From Streptomyces sp. S4.7 (GTDB lineage: Bacteria; Actinomycetota; Actinomycetes; Streptomycetales; Streptomycetaceae): 64,000 nt of DNA. A model generated the notes under the pieces. That model did no database searches and was not told the DNA's origin. It saw only the letters and a program-made list of their open reading frames with translations. Both the position numbers and the translations under genes were made by a program. Shown piece by piece: positions 54,282-62,563 of the stretch (position 1 is its first letter; every line of letters starts with the position of its first letter). Location of the stretch: the NCBI RefSeq assembly GCF_010384365.1, contig NZ_CP048397.1, positions 7,445,683-7,509,682 on the forward strand, written 5' to 3'.

Positions 54282-55580
54282 TCAGCCGAAGTCGTGCAGG
54301 ATCTGCGGCGCGAGCATGCTCTCGGCGTCGTCGCGGGTGTGGATCAGCCGCGCCTCACCGTCGTGGACCAGCACCTCGGCCGGGTAGCCGTGGCTGAGGA
54401 AGTGCACCGGCGAAGCGGTCGGCCCGTACGCCCCCGAGCGCTCCACGCCCACCAGGTCGCCGGGGCGCAGGTCGGCGGGGAGTTCGACGGCCTTGCCGAT
54501 GGTGTCGTTGGGGGTGCAGAGCGGCCCGGTCACGTTCCACGGCGCGCTCTGCGCGGCGCCCGCCCGGTTCAGCAGCCGCATCGGGAAGTTGCGCTTGACG
54601 AACGAGCCGATCCCGACGGCCGCCATGTGGTGGTTCGTTCCGCCGTCGGCCACGGCGAACCGCTCGCCCATCGACTCCTTCACATACCGGACCTCGACCG
54701 CGTACAGCCCGCTGTGGCCGACCAGGAAGCGACCCAGCTCCATGACGAGACGGGTCTCGGGGTGCCGCGCGGCGAAGGACTCGAACACCGGGTTGAGCCG
54801 CTGCGCCAGGACCGGCACATCGAGGTCGCGCTCCTTGGGGAAGTACGCGACGCCCAGGCCGCCGCCGACATCGACCACCTCCAGCGGCACATTCAGCCGC
54901 TCGGAGAGGGTCTCGGCGAGTTCCAGGATCCGGGCCGAGTTCTCGGCGATGACGTCCTCGTCGAGGAAGCGCGTCCCCATGTACGCCTGGAAGCCGACGA
55001 GTTGGACGCAAGGGTGCCGGGCCGCCAGATCGGGCTCGGCGGTCAGAGCCTCCTCGTCGATGCCGAACTGGCGCGGCTTGCCGCCCATCGTCAGTCCGCC
55101 GCCCTTGACGGCGAAGCTCGGATTGACCCGCAGCACGACGCGGGCGACACCGCCGAGCCCCGCCGCGACCTCGTCGATCATCGCCAGTTCGCCGAAGGAC
55201 TCACAGATGACGGTGATGTCCTGCTTGAGGCACGCGGTGATCTCGTCACGGCTCTTGCCGGGGCCCAGGAACATGATCCGCTCGGCCGGCACACCGGCCC
55301 GCTGCGCGGTGACCAGTTCGGTCAGCGACGAGACCTCGGCGCTCGCGCCCAGCGACCGCAGCAGCGCGCACACGCTGACGTTGGGGTTGGCCTTGAGCGA
55401 GTAGAACATCTCCACGGACGGGTGCAGGAGATCGCGCAGTCCGTTGTACTGACGGGCGATCACATCGCCGTCGTAGACGTACAGCGGGGTCCCGAACCGT
55501 TCGGCCAGCTCGGTGATGGGCAGGCCCTGCACGGTGTGGGTACCGCGCGTCCCGGGGGTGGTCGCACCGGATTCAGACAT
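54282..55580 (-). CDS. PLP-dependent decarboxylase, fold type III (BtrK/VinO-like)
   Basis: 432 residues. The alanine-racemase-like barrel has MFYSLKANPN with PLP-Lys63, and glycine-rich VVDVGGGLGVAYF for the phosphate; the C-terminal domain has NVTGPLCTPND with the Cys used across the dimer and RSGAYG. It resembles diaminopimelate/ornithine decarboxylases, but the neighbours are an ATP-grasp ligase and an ACP, as in butirosin (BtrJ-BtrI-BtrK) and, for the ACP, vicenistatin (VinL-VinO). The likely substrate is 3-methylaspartyl-ACP, giving 3-aminoisobutyryl-ACP. It overlaps the ATP-grasp gene by 8 bases. Confidence 0.87.
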   Translation of the reverse strand: MSESGATTPGTRGTHTVQGLPITELAERFGTPLYVYDGDVIARQYNGLRDLLHPSVEMFYSLKANPNVSVCALLRSLGASAEVSSLTELVTAQRAGVPAERIMFLGPGKSRDEITACLKQDITVICESFGELAMIDEVAAGLGGVARVVLRVNPSFAVKGGGLTMGGKPRQFGIDEEALTAEPDLAARHPCVQLVGFQAYMGTRFLDEDVIAENSARILELAETLSERLNVPLEVVDVGGGLGVAYFPKERDLDVPVLAQRLNPVFESFAARHPETRLVMELGRFLVGHSGLYAVEVRYVKESMGERFAVADGGTNHHMAAVGIGSFVKRNFPMRLLNRAGAAQSAPWNVTGPLCTPNDTIGKAVELPADLRPGDLVGVERSGAYGPTASPVHFLSHGYPAEVLVHDGEARLIHTRDDAESMLAPQILHDFG

Positions 55581-56970
55581 GGGTGAGGCTCTCCTTCCGC
55601 ACGCGCAGCGCGACGGTGTCGTCGAGTTCGGCCAGTTCGGCCTCGGAGTGGGCGATCAGCAGTCCGTACAGCCGGCCGCCGTAGGAGTCGGGCGCGGTCC
55701 CGTCGGCGCCGGCCGGCGCGGCGGCGTTGACCGTCGCGAAGTTGTTGACGAGCAGACCGCGGCCGGACGCGGTGGTGAAGAGAAGGTCGCCGAGCCGCTC
55801 CCGGAGTTCACCGAACGGCATCGCTCCGGTCAGTGACACCGGGTACTGGCGCGCGAGCGCGACGGTCCCGGGGGCCATGAACCGCTCCTGGAGGGCGGTC
55901 TGATAGGTCGACATGTTGTTACGGGCGTTGATCTCCAGCACCGGCAGCAGACCGCCGTCGCCCGTGACGATCGCGTCCACCCCCACCACACCGTGGAACC
56001 CGTCGGCGCCGAGCCGCGCGCCGAGCAGATCCGCGCACCGCTCGATCTCGGCCCTGTGGGCGGGGGAGATCCGGGCCGGGATGCGGTGGCCCTTGTGCAC
56101 CCCGTTCTCGGTGATCGCCTCCTTCACGAAATCGAATCGGACCGATCCGTTCCGGTACACCGTGAAGTGGTAGTTGAGGTCGACGGCCTTGTCCGCCCAC
56201 TCCTCGACCACCACCGCGAGGCGCGGGTCACCGGTACGCCGGGAGACCCGGGTGACCATCCGGACGAGCTGGTCGAGCCTGCGCTCGTCCTCCACCACCA
56301 TGATCCCCTTGCCGGAGACTCCGAAGGCGTCCTTCACCCCCACCCGGCGTCCCGCGGCCAGTGATTCCCGTGCCGCGTCCGCCGCCGCCGTGAACTCGTC
56401 GACCGACTCGCACTCCCAGCCCCTGGCCTGGGGGAGCCCCAGCTCGTCGGCGACCCGGCGGCTGTAGATCTTGCTGTTGACGGACTTGACCAGTGCGGCG
56501 TTCGGCAACGCCGATGCCAGACCGGTCAGTTCGCACAGCCGCTCCTCCAGTACGGACATGCCGTGCGGCAGCAGGTGCGCGCCGCGTTCGGCCAGCCGGG
56601 CGAGCGCCCCGGTCAGCACCGGGGAGCGCAGCGCGTCCACGCTGACGCTGTGGGCGGGGTCGTGCGCGTCGGTGACCAGGATCTCCGGCAGCTCCAGACC
56701 CAGTTCCTCCAGATAGGAGAGGTAGCCGGGGTCCGGCGCCGACTTCAGTACGACGCAGTCGTCGCGGCCGGCGAGCAGCAGCGCGAACTCGTCCATGCGG
56801 TTGACGATCGCCGCGGAGGCGCTGCCCCCGACCGACGGGAGTCCGATCTCGTCCACGGCCCACTCGTCCTCCACCTCGAAATTGCCGAGCAGGACGAACG
56901 GGGTCCGCGGGTCGCCGGTGCAGGCGTGTTTCACACCGTCGAGGAAGTTCTGGCGGGGGGACGGTGGCAT
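55573..56970 (-). CDS. ATP-grasp aminoacyl-ACP ligase (BtrJ-like)
   Basis: 465 residues; ATG with GGAAGAAG upstream. The N-terminal part (about 20-130) is a pre-ATP-grasp domain (PFVLLGNFEVEDEWAVDEIG), and the ATP-grasp part has VVVEEWADKAVDLNYHFTVY and the metal-binding GVDAIVTGDGGLLPVLEINA followed by RNNMST. Proteins of this family include BtrJ, which joins glutamate to an ACP in butirosin formation, and PGM1-type peptide ligases. With glutamate mutase upstream and a PLP decarboxylase and ACP downstream, loading of 3-methylaspartate on the ACP is the best reading. In vicenistatin this step is done by an adenylating enzyme (VinN) instead. Confidence 0.82.
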   Translation of the reverse strand: MPPSPRQNFLDGVKHACTGDPRTPFVLLGNFEVEDEWAVDEIGLPSVGGSASAAIVNRMDEFALLLAGRDDCVVLKSAPDPGYLSYLEELGLELPEILVTDAHDPAHSVSVDALRSPVLTGALARLAERGAHLLPHGMSVLEERLCELTGLASALPNAALVKSVNSKIYSRRVADELGLPQARGWECESVDEFTAAADAARESLAAGRRVGVKDAFGVSGKGIMVVEDERRLDQLVRMVTRVSRRTGDPRLAVVVEEWADKAVDLNYHFTVYRNGSVRFDFVKEAITENGVHKGHRIPARISPAHRAEIERCADLLGARLGADGFHGVVGVDAIVTGDGGLLPVLEINARNNMSTYQTALQERFMAPGTVALARQYPVSLTGAMPFGELRERLGDLLFTTASGRGLLVNNFATVNAAAPAGADGTAPDSYGGRLYGLLIAHSEAELAELDDTVALRVRKESLTHV

Positions 56971-57051
56971 GGGCTTCTTCCTTCTCGCGGTCTCGGACGG
57001 GTCGGGTGGAGCGGACGGACAGGGGCTCGCGGGCACGGCGGGTTACGGGGG

Positions 57052-57981
57052 TCAGTGGCGCAGTACGGCGGCCGAGAAGGTCGCCCCGAGACCGACGGCG
57101 GCCATGAGATAGAGGTCTCCGGGCCGGAGCAGGCCCGCCTCGCGGGCGTGCGTGTAGTTGATGAAGGGGTCGGCCGTGAAGCAGTGGCCGGTCACCGGGA
57201 TGTTGTCCAGGTAGACCCGGTCGAGCGGGATCCCGAGGAGCTTGCAGGTCCACTGCCACGACAGCCGGTTGACGTTGTGCGGCAGGACCAGTGCCAGGTC
57301 GTCGAGACCGACGCCGGCGTCCTCGGCGGCTTCGCCCATCACGGCGGCCAGGGTGGCGTTGTGCTCCTTGAGGAATCTGGGGTCCAGCGGATACGGGGGG
57401 AACTCCTCGCTGTACCGGCCGTGGGTGCGGGTCGCGAAGCCCAGCAGCCGGTCGCTGTCCCCGTCCGCGGAGACCAGACAGGCCGCCGTCCCCTCACCCA
57501 TGACGGTGCTCTCGGGGATGATCTGGAGCGTGCGGCTGAACGCCTTCTCCCCGGCGAGCACCAGCGCCAGGGCGTCCGGGTCGCCGTCGGCGGCGAGCAG
57601 CCGTCCGGCCAGGTCCACCGCGAACAGCCCCGTCGCGCAGCCGTGCTGAGTGAGCGTGAAGGCGGTGGCCCGGGTCAGACCCAGTTCGGCGCACAGCCGC
57701 TCGACGGTGTTCTCACCGGCCGGGGCGACGGTGGAGACCGTACGCGGATGGATCACGTAGCGGACCCGGTGCTCGTTGCCCCGCAGCTCGGTCAGCGACT
57801 CCACGGCCGCCGTCAGCGTGGCGCGCAGATCCCGGCCGGGGGCGCGCAGCACCGTCCGCAGCCCGTAGAACCTGCGGAAGGTCCACATGAGGCTCGCGTC
57901 GGACCCGACGTCCGCGCCGATGTCGGCGATCGGGACGTTCTGCTCGGGCAGATGGCTCGCGACGTCCAGCAGGGCGGTCAT
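57052..57981 (-). CDS. Ketoacyl-ACP synthase III-family enzyme
   Basis: 309 residues. Cys115 in LTQHGCATGLFAVDL is the nucleophile and His235 in LPHNVNRLS the His. The third position reads VTGHCFTADP (His266 in place of Asn), similar to the GHLGPND of the enzyme at 11528. It is therefore a KAS III relative with a changed triad and may be an acyltransferase or an unusual condensing enzyme working on the operon's ACP. The gene overlaps its upstream neighbour by four bases and is separated from the ATP-grasp gene by about 80. Confidence 0.82.
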   Translation of the reverse strand: MTALLDVASHLPEQNVPIADIGADVGSDASLMWTFRRFYGLRTVLRAPGRDLRATLTAAVESLTELRGNEHRVRYVIHPRTVSTVAPAGENTVERLCAELGLTRATAFTLTQHGCATGLFAVDLAGRLLAADGDPDALALVLAGEKAFSRTLQIIPESTVMGEGTAACLVSADGDSDRLLGFATRTHGRYSEEFPPYPLDPRFLKEHNATLAAVMGEAAEDAGVGLDDLALVLPHNVNRLSWQWTCKLLGIPLDRVYLDNIPVTGHCFTADPFINYTHAREAGLLRPGDLYLMAAVGLGATFSAAVLRH

Positions 57982-59348
57982 GCCCGTCCTCCGATCCGGT
58001 CGGCGGTGGCGCCCGCCGTGGTGGCGGTGTCCGCGAGGGGCGGCCCGGCCGTGCCGGTGCCGTACGCGAGGGCCCGGTCCGGCGAAGGGGACCGCTCCGG
58101 CCACCACAGGTCGTCCGGGCCGAGCGCGTCGGTCGTGTACTTGCCCAGCGCGCTGATCAGCAGCCTGCTCTCCAGGGCCAGGGCCTCCACCAGCCGTACG
58201 AGCCCGTCCCGCGGGTCCTCGTCGACCGCGACGAGTGCCGCCCGGCCCAGCCCCGCCGCCGTGGCGCCCAGCGCCAGACTCCGTACGACCCGGCCGCCCT
58301 CCCACATCCGGCCGGTCACCAGCAGGCAGCCGTCCGGGCGTCCGATGCGCCGCAGGCACTCGGCCAGCGGCAGCCCGACATGGTCGAGGAAGACGCGCGG
58401 CGCCCAGCCGGTGCCGCCCTCGGCGCCGTCGACGGTCACCGCGTCCGCGCCGGCCCGCCAGGCGGTCGACGCCGCGTTCGCGATGTCCCGGCCCGGATGG
58501 AACTTCGCCCACACCCTGGCCCGGGGGAAGTTGTTGCGCATGAAGCGCAGCTGCTGGCGCACGATCTCCTCGGTGTACGTGCCGGGGCTCGCGAGCCGCA
58601 GCCGGCTGCCGGGACCGAGGGTGTCCCGCACCGCGAAGCGCTTGCCGAGCCGGTCGGCGTCCGCCTCGTCCACCACGGTCATGCCGCCGAGGCCCGGCTT
58701 GGCGCCCTGACCGATCTTCAGCTCGAAGGCGAGCCGCCCCGACTCCAGCAGCGGCTGTGTCTCCGGGGCGCTGTAGAGGAGGTTCCAGACCTCCGAGTCG
58801 GCGTCCTCGGTGCTCTGCTGCACCACCACGCCGCCCGTGTCCTCGGGGCACTCGTCGAGATACGCGCGGATGCGCGCCGTGATCGCGGACGGCGCCGCTC
58901 GGCCGGCTCCGGTGCGGTAGCCGTGCACCGGGACCATGTTCTCCCCGATCACCATCGGGATGCCGAGCCGCCCGGCCTGGCGGCTCGCCGCGATCCCGAG
59001 ATCACCGCTGCCGGCGCGGGTGGAGCCGAAGGCGGAGAGATAGAGCGGCAGCGCCGAGTCGAATCCGCCGATGACGGTGCGCAGGCTGACGTCGTCGTCC
59101 AGGGGTTCCCGGCCCAGTTCGATCAGCTTCTCCAGCCGCCGGGGCACGAAGACCGGCGGCACGATCCGCGCCCGGTCCAGCTCGTCGGCGTGGCCCTGCC
59201 CGGCGTCCGCTTCCGCGCCCGCGCCGAACAGCTCGGCTCCGTACGCCGCCACCGGTGGGAACACCTCACGGGTGCCGTGCCGCGCGCGGGCCCGTATCGC
59301 CGCCGCCGGAAGGCCGCCCGCGGTCAGGGGAGTTCGCGGTGTCGTCAC
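57978..59348 (-). CDS. FMN-binding glutamate-synthase-like protein
   Basis: 456 residues from a GTG overlapping the preceding stop. It has the FMN/Fe-S barrel features of the glutamate synthase central region: LAFELKIGQGAKPGLGGMTV, ARVWAKFHPGRDIANAAST and ADAVTVDGAEGGTGWAPRVF. It lacks the glutaminase domain, the Cys cluster of full GltB and the C-terminal beta-helix, so it belongs to the short GltB2-like group. It may reduce a C=N or C=C bond or move ammonia within the enzyme set, but the reaction is unknown. Its neighbour is an AsnA-like synthetase, which makes an amide or amine step plausible. Confidence 0.75.
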   Translation of the reverse strand: MTTPRTPLTAGGLPAAAIRARARHGTREVFPPVAAYGAELFGAGAEADAGQGHADELDRARIVPPVFVPRRLEKLIELGREPLDDDVSLRTVIGGFDSALPLYLSAFGSTRAGSGDLGIAASRQAGRLGIPMVIGENMVPVHGYRTGAGRAAPSAITARIRAYLDECPEDTGGVVVQQSTEDADSEVWNLLYSAPETQPLLESGRLAFELKIGQGAKPGLGGMTVVDEADADRLGKRFAVRDTLGPGSRLRLASPGTYTEEIVRQQLRFMRNNFPRARVWAKFHPGRDIANAASTAWRAGADAVTVDGAEGGTGWAPRVFLDHVGLPLAECLRRIGRPDGCLLVTGRMWEGGRVVRSLALGATAAGLGRAALVAVDEDPRDGLVRLVEALALESRLLISALGKYTTDALGPDDLWWPERSPSPDRALAYGTGTAGPPLADTATTAGATADRIGGRA

Positions 59349-60361
59349 GGCGCGATCACCCCCGGCAGCTTCGGGTAGGCGCTGACCTGCCAGAGCGCGT
59401 CGAGTCCGGTCAGGAAGCGGACCAGCCGCTGCACCCCCATGCCGAAGCCGGCGCTCGCGGGGATGCCCTCCCGCGCCATGGCCAGGTACCACTCGTACTT
59501 CGCGGGGTTCTCGCCGCTCTCCCGCATGCGGGTGACGACAGTGGCGTAATCCGACTCGCGCTCACTGCCGCTCACCAGCTCGCCGAAGCCGCCGTGCGCG
59601 ATCAGGTCGAAGTTGCGCAGTACACCGGGGCGGTCCGGGTCCTCGCGGTCGTAGAAGCCCCGCGAACCCTTGGGGTAGTCGGTGATGAAGAACGGCCGAT
59701 CGGCCTCGTGCGACAGCGCCTCCTCACCGGTCCAGTCGATCTCGGCGTCGGCGCTCTGCGCGTGCCCGTGGCCGCGCAGCCGGCCGACCGCCTCCGCGTG
59801 GGTGCAGGCGTCGAACTTGCCCGTGAGGAGTTCGGCGAAGGCCAGCGGGTCGCGGCCCAGACCGGCGAGGACCTCGGGCAGCGTCTCCCACACCCGCGCG
59901 GTGACGTGCCGGAGCAGTCCCGCGGCGATCTCCATGACGTCGGCGCGCGACGCCCCGGCCATCTCGACGTCGATCTGGTGGAACTCGACGAGGTGCCGTC
60001 CGGTGTGCCGGGTCTCCGGAGGCTCCACACGGAGGTTCGGCGCGATGTAGAACAACTTCGGAAACCCGCGCAGCGACGCCTGCTTGTAGAGGATCGCGCT
60101 CGTCATGAGCTTGTACGGCTCGCCGTAGTAGTCGACGTCCAGCGCCTTGGCACCGCGCCCGCCGGGGTCGGTGACCGGTCCGACGAGCGGCGGAAGCAGC
60201 TCGACGAAGCCGCGTGAGCGCAGGAACTCCCGCGCCGCGTGGAGCGCTTCCTGCTGGACGAGCATCGCGGCCCCGAGCGACGGCGAGCGCAGGTGCTCGC
60301 CCAGGGGGGCGGGCGGCGGTGCGGTCGTGATCGTGGTTCCGACGTCTTCCGTGGGGGGCAT
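59345..60361 (-). CDS. AsnA/class II aminoacyl-tRNA-synthetase-like ligase
   Basis: 338 residues from the ATG at 60361 (AGGAGAGCTG upstream); an ATG at 60379 has AGGAGG but farther away. Class II core: motif 2 LFYIAPNLRVEPPE followed by RHLVEFHQIDVEMA, and motif 3 SAGFGMGVQRLVRFLTGLD. There is no anticodon-binding domain. This matches archaeal asparagine synthetase A and other AsnRS/AspRS-derived enzymes that activate a carboxylate as adenylate. In this operon it could amidate or activate aspartate or 3-methylaspartate. A housekeeping tRNA role is unlikely in this position. Confidence 0.72.
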   Translation of the reverse strand: MPPTEDVGTTITTAPPPAPLGEHLRSPSLGAAMLVQQEALHAAREFLRSRGFVELLPPLVGPVTDPGGRGAKALDVDYYGEPYKLMTSAILYKQASLRGFPKLFYIAPNLRVEPPETRHTGRHLVEFHQIDVEMAGASRADVMEIAAGLLRHVTARVWETLPEVLAGLGRDPLAFAELLTGKFDACTHAEAVGRLRGHGHAQSADAEIDWTGEEALSHEADRPFFITDYPKGSRGFYDREDPDRPGVLRNFDLIAHGGFGELVSGSERESDYATVVTRMRESGENPAKYEWYLAMAREGIPASAGFGMGVQRLVRFLTGLDALWQVSAYPKLPGVIAP

Positions 60362-60375
60362 CAGCTCTCCTGATC

Positions 60376-61656
60376 TCATGGGTGGTCGAACCTCCTTGCG
60401 ACACCGTGCAGGGCGGACATCAGCTGGTCCGAGGTCATGGCGGCCCGCGCTCCGGGACCGGGGTCCGGCCGGATCGGCATCGAGCCCACCGACGACCAGC
60501 GCAGCAGCCCCTCCGTGTCGACGAAGCTCCGTGACCGGCCGGCGTTGTCCGGGTGCAGACAGAACGGGACGTCCAGGTGGCCGCGCTCGAAAGCGGTGGT
60601 CAGCGACCGCCCGAGGTCGTCGCCGAGGTCCAGCACCGCCGTGACGAAGGCACGCGCCTCCGCGTGGATCCCACTCTCCGGCCGGGGAGTCCCGGCGGGC
60701 GGCACGGCGGCGCCGGCCGCCGCGAGCGCCGCGGCCTCCAGCGACCGGACGTTCTCCTCGACGGTCGGGATGCGGTGCGCCTCGGCCGCGGTCTTGACGA
60801 TCAGGCGCCGCGCTCCGGAGCGGACCGCGAGCCGCGCGGACTCCTCCAGCAGCCGCCCGGCACCGTGCTCGGTGACCGGGAAGACGCCCATGTAGGTGTA
60901 GAGGACGATGTGCCAGTCGGTCCCGGCCGGCAGGAACTCCGCGGCCAGCCGGCGCAGCGCCAGGACCGCCTCCTCGTCCTGCGCCGGATGCGCCTGCTGC
61001 GCGTAGCTCATGGACACGCTGCCGATCCCGTGCCGGGTGAAGAACACCGCTTCGAGCAGGCTGATCGCGACCAGCAGACTCGGCGGGCAGAGCTGGCCGA
61101 GCATGCAGCCGCCGAAGCTCTCCAGATGAGGGGCGGGCACGGTGTCGGCCAGCAGTTCGCAGGCCCGTGCCCAGTTGCGGACCGAGTCCCGCAGTGGGGT
61201 ACGGCCGTAGGGCAGGCAGTAGGAGACCGGGCCGCCCTCGGTGGCGTCGATTCCGGCGCCGGCCAGTGCGCGGATGATGTGGTGCGGCCGTGAGGAGCCG
61301 TGGCGCACCTGGACCGGGAAGGTCGCGTCCCGTACCCCGTCCAGCAGCGCGCGGGTGGTGGCCCGTGAGTGGCTGACGATCGGGTAGCCGTTGAGGCCGG
61401 CCCCCTCGTCCAGCGCCCGGCGGGCCGCCGCGTGGTCGCCCAGGCGGGTGTAGCTGTCGATGGTCAGGGTGCCGACGGTGGTGGCCGCGGCGGACTTGGT
61501 CCGCTCCAGGCCGAGACGCATCCGGGGGAGGTCACCGAAGCCCATCCGGGGCTGGACCACCAGCCGGCCCGCCGCGGCCGATTCGGCCACGAACCGGCCG
61601 AAGGGCGAGCGGAGCACGGGTGCGCGGGCGGCGGTCGGGGTCGCGGCCCCCGTCAT
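60376..61656 (-). CDS. mutE: Glutamate mutase E subunit-like protein
   Basis: 426 residues, somewhat shorter than classical GlmE. Features: VVQPRMGFGDLPRMRLGLER, TVGTLTIDSYTRLGDHAAAR, IDATEGGPVSYCLPYGRTPL and ESFGGCMLGQLCPPSLLVAI. It forms the TIM barrel that binds the substrate and the adenosyl part of coenzyme B12. With the S subunit it interconverts glutamate and 3-methylaspartate by a radical carbon shift. The ATG overlaps the S subunit stop by four bases. Related pairs occur in vicenistatin and friulimicin clusters, where they supply 3-methylaspartate. Confidence 0.88.
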   Translation of the reverse strand: MTGAATPTAARAPVLRSPFGRFVAESAAAGRLVVQPRMGFGDLPRMRLGLERTKSAAATTVGTLTIDSYTRLGDHAAARRALDEGAGLNGYPIVSHSRATTRALLDGVRDATFPVQVRHGSSRPHHIIRALAGAGIDATEGGPVSYCLPYGRTPLRDSVRNWARACELLADTVPAPHLESFGGCMLGQLCPPSLLVAISLLEAVFFTRHGIGSVSMSYAQQAHPAQDEEAVLALRRLAAEFLPAGTDWHIVLYTYMGVFPVTEHGAGRLLEESARLAVRSGARRLIVKTAAEAHRIPTVEENVRSLEAAALAAAGAAVPPAGTPRPESGIHAEARAFVTAVLDLGDDLGRSLTTAFERGHLDVPFCLHPDNAGRSRSFVDTEGLLRWSSVGSMPIRPDPGPGARAAMTSDQLMSALHGVARRFDHP

Positions 61657-62120
61657 GCCGTCACCCGGTTCCGGCGGGCGATGTCCCGCTCCTGGTCCGC
61701 CTGGCCCGCGAGCAGTGCCAGGAACTCCCGGAAGGCGGCCACGTTCCCGTCGTCGAAGACGGCGGTGAATCCCGCGTCGAGCAGCCGCAGCGCGGCGTCC
61801 GTGTCGGGGGCGCCGGTCACGCCCAGCTTGCCGCCGATCACGACGGGCAGCTCGGCGAGCGAGGGCTCCCGGCGCAGCCGGGTGATGGCACCGAGTCCGT
61901 CGCGGTACCCGTGGCCGTTGACACTGCTCATGACGACCAGGTCCGGGCGGGAGGCCCGGCACTCCTCGATCAGCAGGTCGTCCGGCACGCAGGGGCCGAG
62001 CCCGATCACCCGATGCCCCGACTCCTCGATCAGGAGCTGAAGGAAGACCAGATTCCAGTTGTGCGAATCGGATCGGGTACTGGTCACCAGGACCGTGAGC
62101 TCGCACTGCGACAGCACCAT
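61653..62120 (-). CDS. mutS: Glutamate mutase S subunit-like, B12-binding
   Basis: 155 residues; ATG with GGAGAG six bases upstream. The cobalamin motif is TSTRSDSHNWNLVFLQLL: Asp18 and His20 give DxH, but the Gly of the classical DxHxxG is Asn, as in mutases of antibiotic clusters. Further B12-domain motifs are VVMSSVNGHGYRDGL and LPVVIGGKLGVTGAPDT. The symbol refers to the methylaspartate mutase subunit, not the DNA mismatch-repair protein. It is the first gene of the operon that runs to 49591 or further. Confidence 0.88.
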   Translation of the reverse strand: MVLSQCELTVLVTSTRSDSHNWNLVFLQLLIEESGHRVIGLGPCVPDDLLIEECRASRPDLVVMSSVNGHGYRDGLGAITRLRREPSLAELPVVIGGKLGVTGAPDTDAALRLLDAGFTAVFDDGNVAAFREFLALLAGQADQERDIARRNRVTA

Positions 62121-62303
62121 GGCAGCTCTCCGAAAATATAAATTGGTCGTGGCTCCGGCGGACACTTTCTTGAACCGACGCCATTCCTTGTACCGCACCA
62201 GAAATATAGAAGTCCGGAGAGGGCGCGGACGGAAGTTGATGCGGCAGTAAGGCGGGCAGTCGCGAAATCCGGGGCAGTCGGCGCCGGGCCGGGAAAACAA
62301 AAG
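62121..62303 (-). promoter_or_regulatory. Promoter region of the methylaspartate operon
   Basis: An AT-rich stretch between the hairpin at 62304 and the mutase S start. On the minus strand TTTATATTTT lies just before the ribosome site and CTATATTTC about 70 bases farther up; either could be a -10 box. No clear -35 is visible. Confidence 0.4.
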
Positions 62304-62339
62304 GGCGACCCGCCGTGCACAGAGGCACGGCGGGTCGCC
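62304..62339 (-). terminator. Rho-independent-type terminator after NRPS-mbtH
   Basis: GGCGACCCGCCGTGC and GCACGGCGGGTCGCC form a perfect 15-bp stem with loop ACAGAG. On the minus strand it is followed by TTTTGTTTTCCC, a real T-rich tract, so it should stop the NRPS-mbtH transcript before the mutase operon. Confidence 0.88.
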
Positions 62340-62355
62340 GAACTTCAACCGGACA

Positions 62356-62562
62356 TCAGGTGTACTGAGCCACCAGGCTTTTCGGGCGGATGTCCGTCCA
62401 GTTCTTCTCGATGTACTCCAGGGACTCCTGACGGCTGCTCTCACCTTGTGCGATGTCCCAGCCGGCGGGTACGTCGGCAAATACCGGCCACAGGGAGTGC
62501 TGCCCCTCGTCATTCACCAGAACGAGGAAGGTGGCGTTGTCGTCGTCGAAAGGATTGGTCAT
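62356..62562 (-). CDS. MbtH-like protein
   Basis: 68 residues: TNPFDDDNATFLVLVNDEGQ, SLWPVFADVPAGW and WTDIRPKSLVAQYT make up the full family signature. The ATG at 62562 lies one base after the NRPS stop; a longer frame from 62595 would only add 11 residues overlapping the NRPS. It should help the adenylation domain of that NRPS. It is the second MbtH in the window and could cross-serve the first cluster. Confidence 0.95.
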   Translation of the reverse strand: MTNPFDDDNATFLVLVNDEGQHSLWPVFADVPAGWDIAQGESSRQESLEYIEKNWTDIRPKSLVAQYT

Positions 62563-62563
62563 C

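Noticed and set aside
59345..60361. Calling the class II synthetase a housekeeping lysyl- or asparaginyl-tRNA synthetase
   Set aside because: It lacks an anticodon-binding domain and is embedded in a biosynthetic operon.
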